From Lysinibacillus sphaericus OT4b.31 (lineage in GTDB: Bacteria > Bacillota > Bacilli > Bacillales_A > Planococcaceae), in assembly GCF_000392615.1 (NCBI RefSeq), contig NZ_KB933407.1:1-64000 (forward strand): a stretch of DNA of 64,000 nucleotides. Reading direction: 5' to 3'. The notes beneath the pieces are model-generated. The model was not told where the DNA came from and did no database searches. It was given only the letters and a program-made list of their open reading frames with translations. Each line of letters begins with the position of its first letter. The first letter of the stretch is position 1. This document shows, piece after piece, positions 35,974-45,149 of this stretch. A program made the translations under genes and the position numbers.

Positions 35974-36376
35974 ATCCGTTTCTAAAGAGTTATTTGATAG
36001 AAAAATACCATCTTTGTACTAAGTGTACTCCGATTTACAAAAAATAACAATGCTGTTTCGACCTATTTCGTCAAAATTAGACGTTTACAATTCCTTAACA
36101 TTTCTTACAATACCAAAATAATAAGAAAAAATTTTTTTCAAGTATTTTTAGAAAAATAAAAGAAAAAACGGTCATATTTAAAGTAAAAACGGTGTTTTGG
36201 TGAGAATATTTAATGTTTTTTAAAACGCTCGAAGAACTTCGAATGTAAATGTGACAATTTTTATATTACAATTTTGTAAATTCAATTCATTTATGTTTAA
36301 AGTTCTGTAGAATTGTGTAAAGGCTTTGTTATGATGATGCAGAAATCGACAATCTATTTTCAACAGGAGGAACTTC
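35974..36376. promoter_or_regulatory. Divergent regulatory region with Pho-box-like repeats
   Basis: About 400 very AT-rich bases without a gene. TTTACA (36084-36089) and TTAACA (36095-36100) lie 11 bp apart and are followed by CTTACA (36104), resembling the 11-bp TTAACA direct repeats bound by PhoP in B. subtilis. A later palindrome ATTACAATTTTGTAAAT lies at about 36265. A possible rightward promoter with TATGAT near 36330 serves the DUF47-Pit pair. The Pho assignment is tentative because the third repeat is imperfect and the distance to the start is long. Confidence 0.35.
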
Positions 36377-36997
36377 ATGTTCAACTCAAATAAGCAAGAT
36401 CCATTTTTTCAAGCGTTATTAAAAATCTCTAAAAATGTAAAAGAAGGAATCTACTATGCACATAATGCACGCATTCAAGATATAGATGCCTTAAAAGAAA
36501 TTGCAGTTACGATGAAGCAATATGAAACAAGTGGAGACAAACTAATCCATGAGCTCATCGTTATGCTAAATAAATCATTTATGACGCCGATTGAACGTGA
36601 GGATATTTTAGCTTTAGCCAATAAATTAGATGACGTAATCGACGGCATGGAAGGCTGCATTGCTCACTTTAATATGTATAACTTAACAGAAGTAACGGAG
36701 CCAATGCGCCAGTTCTTAACATATATTGCGAAAAGTACTGATGAAATGGTACAAGCAATGGAATTATTAAACAGCAAAAAACTTGTGGAAATGCGTAAGC
36801 ACTCCATTCAAATTAAAGATTATGAACGTGAATGTGATGAAATTTTCCGTTCTTCTATGAAACAATTATTTATTCAAGAAAAAGATCCACTGCGCATCAT
36901 CGTGTTCAAAGATATTTACGAGCAATTTGAAGATATTGCAGACAGCTGCCAAACCGTAGCGAATACAATTGAAACAATAATTATGCGTAATGCATAA
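36377..36997 (+). CDS. DUF47 (PhoU-like) protein, partner of Pit
   Basis: A 206-residue all-helical protein of the DUF47/YkaA group, distantly related to PhoU: QDPFFQALLKISKNVKEGIY, YETSGDKLIHELIVMLNK, TPIEREDILALANKLDDVID and KDIYEQFEDIADSCQTVANT. The acidic helices probably bind metals as in PhoU. DUF47 proteins nearly always sit before a pit gene, as here (15-nt gap), and are thought to modulate the transporter. Confidence 0.93.
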   Translation: MFNSNKQDPFFQALLKISKNVKEGIYYAHNARIQDIDALKEIAVTMKQYETSGDKLIHELIVMLNKSFMTPIEREDILALANKLDDVIDGMEGCIAHFNMYNLTEVTEPMRQFLTYIAKSTDEMVQAMELLNSKKLVEMRKHSIQIKDYERECDEIFRSSMKQLFIQEKDPLRIIVFKDIYEQFEDIADSCQTVANTIETIIMRNA

Positions 36998-37012
36998 GAT
37001 GGAGTGTACTGA

Positions 37013-38029
37013 ATGGATACGATATTACTAATAACAATATTAGTCGTTATTTTTGCGCTTATTTTTGACTTTATTAACGGCTTCCACGATACAGCCAATG
37101 CAATTGCAACCTCTGTATCAACACGTGCGCTAAAGCCACGTACGGCTGTTTACATGGCTGCCGTTATGAACTTCGTGGGTGCAATTACGTTTGTTGGTGT
37201 GGCAAAAGCTTTGACGAAGGATATTGTTGACCCATTTACCTTAAATGCCTATGACGGCGATATTACCGGTTCTGTCGTTATTTTAGCGGCTTTACTTTCA
37301 GCCATCACATGGAACTTGTTAACGTGGTTCTTTGGGATCCCTTCAAGTTCTTCCCATACATTAATCGGTTCAGTGGCAGGTGCGGCGATTGCGGCAGCTG
37401 GCTTTAGTGCATTAAATTACACAGGTTTTATCAAAATTCTTCAAGCGCTTATTTTCTCGCCATTACTTGCGTTTGCTGCCGGTTTCTTAATGATGTCTCT
37501 CTTTAAAGTGTTTTTCAAAGATATGAATTTATATCGTACCAATAAGGGCTTCCGCACAATGCAAATTGGGACAGCGGCTTTGCAATCATTTACACACGGT
37601 ACAAATGATGCGCAAAAAGCAATGGGGATTATTACACTTGCATTAATCGCAGGTGGCTTGCACCAAGGGGATGACATTCCATTCTGGGTACGTTTTGCAG
37701 CGGCTACTGCGATGGGTCTTGGAACATCTGTAGGTGGTTATAAAATCATCAAAACAGTGGGTGGCAAGATTATGAAAATCCGTCCAGTGAATGGTGTAGC
37801 GGCGGACCTAGCATCTGCTTCCATTATCTTTGGAGCAACATTAATCCATTTACCTGTATCCACAACCCATGTAATTTCTTCTTCTATTATGGGTGTTGGT
37901 ACTGCACATCGTGTAAAGGGCGTTAAATGGGGCATGGCACGTAAAATTATAACGACTTGGGTCATCACAATGCCAATCTCAGCAGTAATGGCTGGCTCAA
38001 TTTACTTTATACTTAGCTTATTTTTCTAA
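37013..38029 (+). CDS. pit: Low-affinity inorganic phosphate transporter (Pit family)
   Basis: A 338-residue PiT family permease with about ten hydrophobic segments. The duplicated family signature is clear: FDFINGFHDTANAIATSVST near the N terminus and FTHGTNDAQKAMGIITLALI near residue 200, each with the Asn-Asp/His-Asp pair used for metal-phosphate transport. GIPSSSSHTLIG and VSTTHVISSSIMG are the other conserved blocks. It forms an operon with the DUF47 gene and ends at a strong terminator. Confidence 0.95.
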   Translation: MDTILLITILVVIFALIFDFINGFHDTANAIATSVSTRALKPRTAVYMAAVMNFVGAITFVGVAKALTKDIVDPFTLNAYDGDITGSVVILAALLSAITWNLLTWFFGIPSSSSHTLIGSVAGAAIAAAGFSALNYTGFIKILQALIFSPLLAFAAGFLMMSLFKVFFKDMNLYRTNKGFRTMQIGTAALQSFTHGTNDAQKAMGIITLALIAGGLHQGDDIPFWVRFAAATAMGLGTSVGGYKIIKTVGGKIMKIRPVNGVAADLASASIIFGATLIHLPVSTTHVISSSIMGVGTAHRVKGVKWGMARKIITTWVITMPISAVMAGSIYFILSLFF

Positions 38030-38038
38030 TATATAATG

Positions 38039-38073
38039 AAGGAATGCACAACTTGCGTGCATTCCTTTTTTTT
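38039..38073 (+). terminator. Terminator of the DUF47-pit operon
   Basis: Perfect stem AAGGAATGCAC / GTGCATTCCTT with a 7-nt loop and eight T. Confidence 0.95.
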
Positions 38074-38093
38074 ATTTGAGAAAATGGCAGTTT

Positions 38094-38753
38094 GACGGAT
38101 AAAGGTGGTAGAGTGACGGATAGAGCAGGCAGAGTGACGGATAGAGCAGGTAGAGTGACGGATAAAGTTGGTAGAGTGACGGATAAAGTTGGTAGAGTGA
38201 CGGATAGAACAGGCAGAGTGGCGGATAAAACAGGTAGAGTGACGGATAAGAGCAGGCAGAGTGACGGATAAAGCAGGCTGAGTGACGGATAGAACGGGCA
38301 AAGTGACGGATAAAACGGGTAAAGTGACGGATAAAGCAGGTAGAGTGACAGATAGAGCAGGGGAGTGACGGAAAAAGCAGGCAGAGTGACGGAAAAAGCA
38401 GGCAGAGTGACGGAAAGAGCAGGCAGAGTGACGGGCAGAACAGGCATAGTGGCGGATAAAGCAGGTAGAGTGACGGATAGAACGGCTCAAGTGACGGATA
38501 AAGCAGACAGAGTGGCGGATAGAGCAGGCAGAGTGACGGAAAAAGCAGGCAGAGTGGCAGATAAAGCAGGCAGAGTGACGGAAAAAGCAGGCAGAGTGAC
38601 GGAAAGAGCAGGTAGAGTGACGGATAGAACAGGTAGAGTGACGGATAAAGCAGGCAGAGTGACAGATAAAGCAGGCAGAGTGACGGATAAAACGGCTCAA
38701 GTGACGGATAGAGCAGGCAGAGTGGCGGATAAAACCGACGAAGTGACGGATAG
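38094..38753 (+). repeat. 21-bp tandem array C (31 units plus 9 bp)
   Basis: Thirty-one units followed by a 9-bp partial GACGGATAG, the largest of the family. The core GACGGATARA (sometimes GACGGAAARA or GGCGGATAAA) is followed mostly by GCAGGC or GCAGGT and AGAGT. All units are 21 bp except one of 22 (38241-38262) and one of 20 (38347-38366). The two exceptions shift any plus-strand reading frame between them, arguing against coding. The array begins 20 bases after the pit terminator and ends about 100 bases before the response-regulator gene. Confidence 0.95.
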
Positions 38754-38857
38754 CACCACCTCATACCGAAAAATCCAGCTAGGGTAATTATAAAGAAAGT
38801 GTAAAGTTCGAAAAAAATGTATTGTTACATAGTAAGGTTAGTACAGGAGGAAAACAG

Positions 38858-39556
38858 ATGACAGAAAAGCTATTACTAATTGAAGATGACACAGCGATTG
38901 GCCGTATTGTGAGAGATACGCTTGTACAACAGGGCTACCAAGTTACTTGGGCGACAACTGGACTTGAAGGACTGGCAGATTTTCAAGCGGATACGTTTGA
39001 TTTAGTGTTAGTCGATTGGATGCTGCCTGAGATGGATGGGCTGACCGTTTGCCAAAATATTCGTTGGGATAGTGATGTGCCCATTATAATGATGAGCGCC
39101 CGTAAGGAAGAGGCCGATAAAGTGGAGGGTTTGCAAGGCGCTGATGATTATATTGCGAAACCGTTTAGCTTAGAGGAGTTAAAGGCGCGTGTGGCCTCCC
39201 ATTTACGTCGATGGCAACGTTTTAACAAAAAACAGGATAGCGAAGACATCACCTCCTTTGCATATGGCTTGATCATTGACTGGCAAAGGGAAACCGCGAG
39301 CCTTGATGATGCTGAGCTGGCTTTAACACAAAAGGAATTTGCCCTGTTAAAGCTTCTGGCGAAAAATCCCAGTCAAACCTTTTCAAAAGAAGCGCTGTAC
39401 CAGCATGTTTGGCAGCAGGTAAGTGTCGATGAAACACACACAGTAACGGTACATATTAAGGCGTTACGCGAAAAGCTAAAAGACCCAGTCAAAACGCCAC
39501 ATTTTGTTCAAACGGTATGGGGCAAGGGCTACCGCTTCGTTGGTGAACCGTTATGA
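38858..39556 (+). CDS. OmpR-family response regulator
   Basis: A 232-residue two-component regulator. The receiver has the acidic pair in LLIEDDTAIG, the phosphoacceptor Asp in DLVLVDWMLPEMDG (about residue 52), Ser/Thr in PIIMMSA and Lys in DYIAKPFSLEEL. The C-terminal winged helix has LTQKEFALLKLL and VDETHTVTVHIKALREKL. ATG at 38858 lies behind CAGGAGG; an in-frame upstream extension lacks a ribosome site. It overlaps the kinase gene by 4 nt. Confidence 0.95.
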   Translation: MTEKLLLIEDDTAIGRIVRDTLVQQGYQVTWATTGLEGLADFQADTFDLVLVDWMLPEMDGLTVCQNIRWDSDVPIIMMSARKEEADKVEGLQGADDYIAKPFSLEELKARVASHLRRWQRFNKKQDSEDITSFAYGLIIDWQRETASLDDAELALTQKEFALLKLLAKNPSQTFSKEALYQHVWQQVSVDETHTVTVHIKALREKLKDPVKTPHFVQTVWGKGYRFVGEPL

Positions 39557-41001
39557 AAATTAAAACATGGCTGTTCATCATGTTTTTCATCGTCATGATT
39601 GTGCCAATTGGCGGGGCATACGGCTTATACGTGTGGATCAATGCTTATTATCACGATAAAAATGTCGGTGAATACATCGAAAAGTGGACTGAACTCAATC
39701 AAGTAAAGTCAGTACTAGAGGATCCAACACTGTACGAAAAAAAAGCAGATTTGCAGGAAGTTGAAGCGCTTGTTAATGACCAACTTGCCATTACGCTGTA
39801 CTCAAAATCTGGTTTTGTTAATTATTCCTCTAATCCATTGACTTCTGGATTTAAATCAAAAGATACCATTTTGAAGGATTTATTCGAATTGCAGCAAAAA
39901 TACAACGCCTTTACGTATAAAGAACCTGTTTATTATAAGAATGAGTTGGTTGGCATTTATGAAATTCAATTAGTAAGAGCCGATTGGGTACAAGGCGTAG
40001 AAAGACGCTCATGGCTTGTAATCGCTAGCATTATTACACTTTTTCTTGCAATCTATACAGCCGTTATTGTGCTGCTTAACCGAAAATTAAACCGACCTTT
40101 GCAAGAACTTATGCAGCAAATGCGTGCCTTTGCAAAGGGAGAACATGTGGAATCTACATTAAGCTTAAGAAAAGATGAAATTGGTGAACTGACCCAAACA
40201 TTTCTTGCCATGCACAATGAAATCGAGCTAGCACGTGCTCATTTAAAAGATGAACAACAGCAAAAGGAATTAATGATTGCGAGTATATCACATGATTTGA
40301 AAACACCGCTTACCTCTATACAGGCTTACGCTGAGTCTTTGCAAAACAAGGCATTGACAGAACAACAGCAAGGCGAATATAGAGAAGTCATTTTATCTAA
40401 GGCTGAAACGATGAAGCATATGCTAGAAGATTTACTTATGTATACATTACTGCAATCGACAAGCTATGATTTAGAACTTGTTGAAGTCGATGGAGCAGAG
40501 TTTTTTGACATGGCGCTGTCAGATTATGAACCACTTTGTGAGGATAAAGGCTTTATGCTTGCGGTTATATGTGAGGTAGATGGCATATTTGCTGTGCATC
40601 CGAAGCAATTACAGCGTGTGCTAGACAATTTAATGAGCAATGCTTGGCGCTACGGAGAAATAAATAGCACTATTGGTTTGGCTGCCGTAAATGCTGGAAC
40701 GTATCCTGCATGGTGCTTTGATTTTGTAAAACCTGCTCTTACTAAGCAAGAGGGCATGTATGTAATGGTACAAAATAGCGGATATGGTGTAAAGGAAGAA
40801 GACATCAAAAGACTATTTGAGCCCATGTACCAAGCAGATAACGCCCGTACAAAGGCTGGTCAGCGTGGTACAGGACTTGGTTTAAATATTGCAAAACAAA
40901 TAATAGAAAAACACGGTGGGACTGTAGAGCTGGTATCCCAAGAAGGTTTTGGAACAGCGGTATTGTGCTGGTTACCACGATATAAAGGAGAAAATGAATG
41001 A
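39553..41001 (+). CDS. Sensor histidine kinase
   Basis: A 482-residue membrane kinase. Two membrane helices (about residues 5-28 and 157-177) flank an extracellular sensor, followed by a HAMP domain, the phosphoacceptor H-box SISHDLKTPLTSIQAYAESL, N-box QRVLDNLMSNAWRYG, a G1 region near NSGYGVKEEDI, and G2 GQRGTGLGLNIAKQII. The pairing with the preceding regulator is clear from the 4-nt overlap. The signal is unknown; the downstream lipoprotein may be part of the pathway. Confidence 0.95.
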   Translation: MKIKTWLFIMFFIVMIVPIGGAYGLYVWINAYYHDKNVGEYIEKWTELNQVKSVLEDPTLYEKKADLQEVEALVNDQLAITLYSKSGFVNYSSNPLTSGFKSKDTILKDLFELQQKYNAFTYKEPVYYKNELVGIYEIQLVRADWVQGVERRSWLVIASIITLFLAIYTAVIVLLNRKLNRPLQELMQQMRAFAKGEHVESTLSLRKDEIGELTQTFLAMHNEIELARAHLKDEQQQKELMIASISHDLKTPLTSIQAYAESLQNKALTEQQQGEYREVILSKAETMKHMLEDLLMYTLLQSTSYDLELVEVDGAEFFDMALSDYEPLCEDKGFMLAVICEVDGIFAVHPKQLQRVLDNLMSNAWRYGEINSTIGLAAVNAGTYPAWCFDFVKPALTKQEGMYVMVQNSGYGVKEEDIKRLFEPMYQADNARTKAGQRGTGLGLNIAKQIIEKHGGTVELVSQEGFGTAVLCWLPRYKGENE

Positions 41002-42074
41002 TGAATTGGAAAAAATCATTACGTGCAGCGGGATTAGTTACTGCACTGACATTTAGCTTGGTTGGATGTAATACGCAAGGGTCCTATTCACCCCAGGAGA
41101 TTATTGACCAAGCATTACAGGAAACAGCTGAGACGACTACGTATTACGGTGAATATACAATCGATATGGGCGAGATGGGTGGAAAAGCACAGGTCAAAGA
41201 ATGGGCCAAGGAAGGTAAACGACGTATTGACATGACCAGTGAAAATGGTGAACACTTTATTTCAGTCAATAATGGCACACAGATCATTATGTATGATGTA
41301 GTAGGAAATACTGTGCATAAAATGAATTATGCTGAGGGTGCACTCGATGGGCTTCAATCACCAAGAGATCAGGCACAATTAATATTTAATATGGTGAAGG
41401 ATACGCATGAAGTGAACATCGCTGGCGAAGAGAAACTTGCCGGCAGAGATACGTATAAAATAGTAGCGAAAGCGAAAAAAGATGATACATTACTCGGAGA
41501 TATGGAAGTATGGATTGACAAAAAAACATGGCTAACATTAAAAATAACGACGAACAATGCAGGAAATGAAATGACGACTGCCTATACGAAAATGGATGAT
41601 AATGCAAAGATTGAAGATGCTCAATTTACAATCGATATTCCAGAGGATGCAAAAGTGGAGGAAATCAGCACGGAAGACTCTGCTTTACAGACAGTAACGC
41701 TGGATGTTGTGAAAGCGCAACTTGGGGAATTTTTAATGGTGCCAGATGAAAATGGACTTACTTTGCAAAATATTTCATTTGATAAAGGATTTGAAGATCG
41801 CCCTGAATATACATTTGAATACGTAAAGAATGAACAGCAAGAAATTTCACTAACTGTATTTAAAGCCGATAATAGTGTTGCGGAGCTTGAAGCTATTCCA
41901 GGTGAGAAAGAAATTGAGGTGCGCGGGCAAAAAGGAACAGTAATGGAGCAAGGGGAATTCCGTTATATTGGCTGGCAGGAACATGGCTATCAATATGGCA
42001 TAATCATTGAAAACCCTGAAATGACAATCGAAGATGTTTTATCAGCTGCACAACAAATGACTATTGTTCAGTGA
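40998..42074 (+). CDS. LolA-like lipoprotein, third gene of the two-component operon
   Basis: A 358-residue lipoprotein. The signal ends in the lipobox LVGC (Cys 24). Residues about 35-220 resemble the LolA/DUF4367-type outer-lipoprotein-carrier fold (VKEWAKEGKRRIDMTSENGE, LAGRDTYKIVAKAK, VWIDKKTWLTLKI); the C-terminal 120 residues form a second domain. Similar proteins of spore formers often lie next to regulators. It overlaps the kinase gene by 4 nt (ATGATGA), with AAGGAG 7 nt upstream of the first ATG. Role is unknown. Confidence 0.85.
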   Translation: MMNWKKSLRAAGLVTALTFSLVGCNTQGSYSPQEIIDQALQETAETTTYYGEYTIDMGEMGGKAQVKEWAKEGKRRIDMTSENGEHFISVNNGTQIIMYDVVGNTVHKMNYAEGALDGLQSPRDQAQLIFNMVKDTHEVNIAGEEKLAGRDTYKIVAKAKKDDTLLGDMEVWIDKKTWLTLKITTNNAGNEMTTAYTKMDDNAKIEDAQFTIDIPEDAKVEEISTEDSALQTVTLDVVKAQLGEFLMVPDENGLTLQNISFDKGFEDRPEYTFEYVKNEQQEISLTVFKADNSVAELEAIPGEKEIEVRGQKGTVMEQGEFRYIGWQEHGYQYGIIIENPEMTIEDVLSAAQQMTIVQ

Positions 42075-42084
42075 GGTGTATCAT

Positions 42085-42306
42085 ATGCGGAAAGGTGAAT
42101 GTATAAAATGTCTGGCTTTGTTTTTATTTAGCACAGTTTTTTTATATGGAGTAGGCGAAACATACAACGTGACATGGCTACAATTTCAATTTTTAGGAGA
42201 ATTCAATGAGGAAGGCTTTTATTTCAGCTTCAGCTCGCTGATTCCGCTACTAGGCGGATTGCTCATTGTGGCATTATACGAGAAGATGTTTAAACGATTT
42301 ATATAA
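42085..42306 (+). CDS. Small two-helix membrane protein
   Basis: A 73-residue protein with hydrophobic segments at about residues 7-25 (LALFLFSTVFLYGVGE) and 47-65 (FSSLIPLLGGLLIVALYE). ATG at 42085 has GAGGTG 6 nt upstream; the frame extends upstream without a ribosome site. It follows the lipoprotein gene by 10 nt and is followed by a terminator, so it is probably the last gene of the two-component operon. Family not recognised. Confidence 0.7.
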   Translation: MRKGECIKCLALFLFSTVFLYGVGETYNVTWLQFQFLGEFNEEGFYFSFSSLIPLLGGLLIVALYEKMFKRFI

Positions 42307-42313
42307 CCAAGCG

Positions 42314-42343
42314 AAAATCCACTCAACAAGGGTGGGTTTTTTT
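42314..42343 (+). terminator. Terminator of the two-component operon
   Basis: AATCCACTC / GGGTGGGTT pair with G-U pairs and a 5-nt loop, then seven T. Confidence 0.75.
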
Positions 42344-42405
42344 GCTTCACCACAAATCAACAAATGCTATAATATGTAAAAATATATTTGGTAGAGTAGG
42401 GGAAG

Positions 42406-43350
42406 ATGAATATTGTAGACACAGCTTATTTTACGTTGCATGCCTTAGATGACGGCGTGTATGCAGCTATCGCAAAACCCGGCCAAGGTGCATGGAGCAA
42501 TGCGGGTATTGGATTTAGGTGATGAATTACTTGTTTTTGACGCGCTTGGCACACCGTCTGCTGGGAAGGAGTTACGGAGTCAAGCTGAAAACATTACTGG
42601 CAAGACAGTAAAGTACCTCATCAACAGTCATTACCATGGAGATCATGTTTTTGGTAATCAAATGTTTATGGATACAACGATCATTGCTACCTCATTAACA
42701 CATCGATGGTGTGCAGAAAAAATAAATTGGAAGATGTAGCAAAGGAAGAAAGGGACATGAAACATTACCTTGTAAATGTGAGAAATCAAATTGATGCAAC
42801 AGATGACGCCATTTTAAAAGAGAGCTTATTAAACCAGTATAATGAAATGTCCAAAGTATTAAAGGACTTACCTAATATGAAAATGATCCTACCATCAGTG
42901 CTGTTTGAGGAAAAACTGATTATTAAAGGTTCAAGACGAAGTGTAGAACTGTACTGTTTAGGTGGAGGACATTCGCCAAGTGATACATTTATGTATTTAC
43001 CCAATGAAAAGATAGCATTTATGGGAGATTTAATAACTAAGGATTTACATGTCCCGATATATGACGCTACAGAATTTTTGTCAATTTTGCAGGCAGTCAA
43101 ACAAATGGAAATTGAAACCATTGTGCCAGGACACGGGAGCGTAGAGGGCATGGCTATTTGTGATACGCTTACAGATTATTTATCATGCTTGATTTTAAGA
43201 GCAACAGAAGCGCATCGTAGAAACATAACGCGTGAAGACTTTATCTCTGACTTTGAAACACCTAGTAAGTATCGAGCATGGAAAGGCGTAAATGGCATAA
43301 AAGCCAATCTTTCAAAGGTATACACTGATCTACAACAAAAACCATCATAA
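42406..43350 (+). pseudogene. Metallo-beta-lactamase-fold hydrolase with two cancelling frameshifts
   Basis: ATG at 42406 begins MNIVDTAYFTLHALDDGVYA and runs to TGA at 42520. An extra G near 42513 moves the sequence into the frame that encodes DLGDELLVFDALGT, then INSHYHGDHVFGNQMF with the zinc motif HxHxDH. A missing A in the run at 42716-42722 returns it to the first frame, which continues with GGGHSPSD, IAFMGD and VPGHGS to 43350. The restored protein has about 314 residues, a normal MBL hydrolase. Both indels lie in short runs, so sequencing error cannot be excluded. Confidence 0.85.
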
Positions 43351-43361
43351 AAGACGAGATT

Positions 43362-43432
43362 GCTGATAGAATAGAATTATCGCTGATAGAACCAACAAAA
43401 TCGCTGATAAAACCACAACTACGCCTGATAGC
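43362..43432 (+). repeat. Degenerate 21-bp array E (about 3-4 units)
   Basis: The word GCTGATA recurs at 43362, 43382 and 43403, with CCTGATA at 43424 (spacings 20, 21, 21), each of the first three followed by RAA. This matches the GACGGATARA core and 21-bp period of arrays A-D with sequence drift. It lies between the MBL stop codon and the terminator at 43491, so it would be inside the 3' end of that transcript. Confidence 0.65.
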
Positions 43433-43490
43433 CGTTGTAACCAGAAAAAATCGAAAGCTTGAAAAGCATTTGTAGGCATTGAAGAATGAT

Positions 43491-43519
43491 GAAAAGCCTC
43501 TGTTAAAGAGGCTTTTTTC
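43491..43519 (+). terminator. Terminator downstream of the MBL gene
   Basis: Stem AAAAGCCTC / GAGGCTTTT with a 7-nt loop and a T run. Confidence 0.85.
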
Positions 43520-43644
43520 ATTTTAAAATGGCATTTTAGGTTAAATTACTCAATTGTTGCCAAATAAATGAGTACAAAGAATTGTAATATTTTGAGTGTG
43601 AAGGTAGTATTAAAGGAATAAGAGATATTAAAGGGGGGTACGGT

Positions 43645-45093
43645 ATGGACACACAAGAATTTGAAGAATTATTGATTACACTAGATGAATTATATAGTGC
43701 CAATCGCTATTTAGAATATATAGAATTAAGTGGTGCTGCAATAGATAGGGCCTATGCGCTGGCGTTGTACGATAAAGCAATGCATCTGTTACGATACCGT
43801 TGTATGAGCTATTTTCAAGTAGGAGATTTACAAATATCCATCAATTTACTTGAGCAATACCGTGAACTTACCTTTTTGTATGGCAATGATATCGACGTCA
43901 TTCAATATTATTCCCTTGCCTCCGTCTATTGGTTTACATTTGGTCATCTAAAAAAATCAGAAGAGTTTTTGATGAAGGGGCTTGAAATAGCGGAGCGAAT
44001 TCAGCATGTGGAGAGCATGGGCAAAATTTACAATAATTTGAGTGGCATGGAGATTGAGCTAGAAAAATATGATAAGGCCAAGGAACTTGCCTTAAAAAGT
44101 CTATACTATGCCAATGAATTTGACACACAACATGTGCAACCTTATAAAGGGATTATACATTCGAAGACAAATTTAGCGATAGCACATATTGGGTTAGCGG
44201 AATTTAATGAAGCGCAGGAGATATTGCAAAATTTACTTGAGCAAATTCATGTACCGCCTTATAGTAAGGCACAATTAGAAGTATTTAATGCCTATGCCCT
44301 ACTCTGTGAAAAACAGGGCCGTATTGGCGAGGCGATTGATATGTATCAAAAATCAAAGCATTTTGCATTGCAAAATAATGACTTATCCTTGCTTCAAGAC
44401 ATTTATAATTCCTTAGTTAGGCTCATTGAAGACCAAGGCAATAAAATTGTTTTATGTGCTATCCAAAAGGAATATATAAACATTTTATTAGAAATACAAA
44501 GGGAAAATTATACACAAGTGTTATTTGAAATGGAGTATAATGCGCAGAAAAAACAGTTTGAAAGAAATTCGTATATTGATCCACTAACCAATATTTATAA
44601 TCGTCGTTATTTTGATGAACATGCGGAGACAATGGTGAAAAATGCTGCAAAGGAAAGTCAAGAACTGGCTTTAATGATGGTTGATTTGGACCATTTTAAA
44701 TCCATAAATGATTCGAATGGTCATCTATTTGGGGATGATGCACTAACCATAACGGCAACTACATTGCAAAATTATTTTCAACCTTATGAATCGATTGTAG
44801 CTCGCTTTGGAGGGGATGAGTTTATTATTCTCACGCATTTAAAAGAAGGAGAGTCCGTTCAAGCCATTGCACAAAACCTATACCATACATTAAATTCACT
44901 ATCATTGACGATTAATGAGGAAATTGTACAATTAGAATTTAGTATAGGGGTAAGCACGAATGACTGTGGACACATCAAGCAAGTTGAACCTTTAATACAT
45001 CATGCGGACAGTGCGCTCTACACATCAAAACGCAATGGACGTAACCAAATTACACTCTATAACCAATATAGCGATGTGGGAAATAGTAAATAA
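43645..45093 (+). CDS. TPR-containing diguanylate cyclase (GGDEF)
   Basis: A 482-residue protein. Residues about 1-290 consist of helical TPR-type repeats (SVYWFTFGHLKKSEEFLMKG, IYNNLSGMEIELEKYDKAKE, AYALLCEKQGRIGEAIDMYQ). Residues 310-470 are a GGDEF domain starting DPLTNIYNRRYFDEH, with LMMVDLDHFKSINDSNGH and the intact active site ARFGGDEFIIL. Cyclic-di-GMP synthesis from GTP is expected; the TPR part probably senses a protein partner. No membrane helix. The ATG follows AAAGGGGGG. Confidence 0.93.
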   Translation: MDTQEFEELLITLDELYSANRYLEYIELSGAAIDRAYALALYDKAMHLLRYRCMSYFQVGDLQISINLLEQYRELTFLYGNDIDVIQYYSLASVYWFTFGHLKKSEEFLMKGLEIAERIQHVESMGKIYNNLSGMEIELEKYDKAKELALKSLYYANEFDTQHVQPYKGIIHSKTNLAIAHIGLAEFNEAQEILQNLLEQIHVPPYSKAQLEVFNAYALLCEKQGRIGEAIDMYQKSKHFALQNNDLSLLQDIYNSLVRLIEDQGNKIVLCAIQKEYINILLEIQRENYTQVLFEMEYNAQKKQFERNSYIDPLTNIYNRRYFDEHAETMVKNAAKESQELALMMVDLDHFKSINDSNGHLFGDDALTITATTLQNYFQPYESIVARFGGDEFIILTHLKEGESVQAIAQNLYHTLNSLSLTINEEIVQLEFSIGVSTNDCGHIKQVEPLIHHADSALYTSKRNGRNQITLYNQYSDVGNSK

Positions 45094-45095
45094 TA

Positions 45096-45125
45096 GAAAA
45101 AGGGGCATATGGAGCCCCTCTTTTA
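45096..45125. terminator. Bidirectional terminator between GGDEF gene and purU
   Basis: AGGGGC / GCCCCT with a short loop, flanked by AAAAA on the left and TTTTT-like TCTTTTA on the right, so it can serve both converging genes. Confidence 0.75.
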
Positions 45126-45149
45126 CATGAAGAAATTTCCATGAAATGA

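Noticed and set aside
38013-38787. Four long frames through array C (up to 230 codons)
   Set aside because: They are repeat translations; the plus-strand frame is broken by the 22-bp and 20-bp units, and no ribosome site exists.
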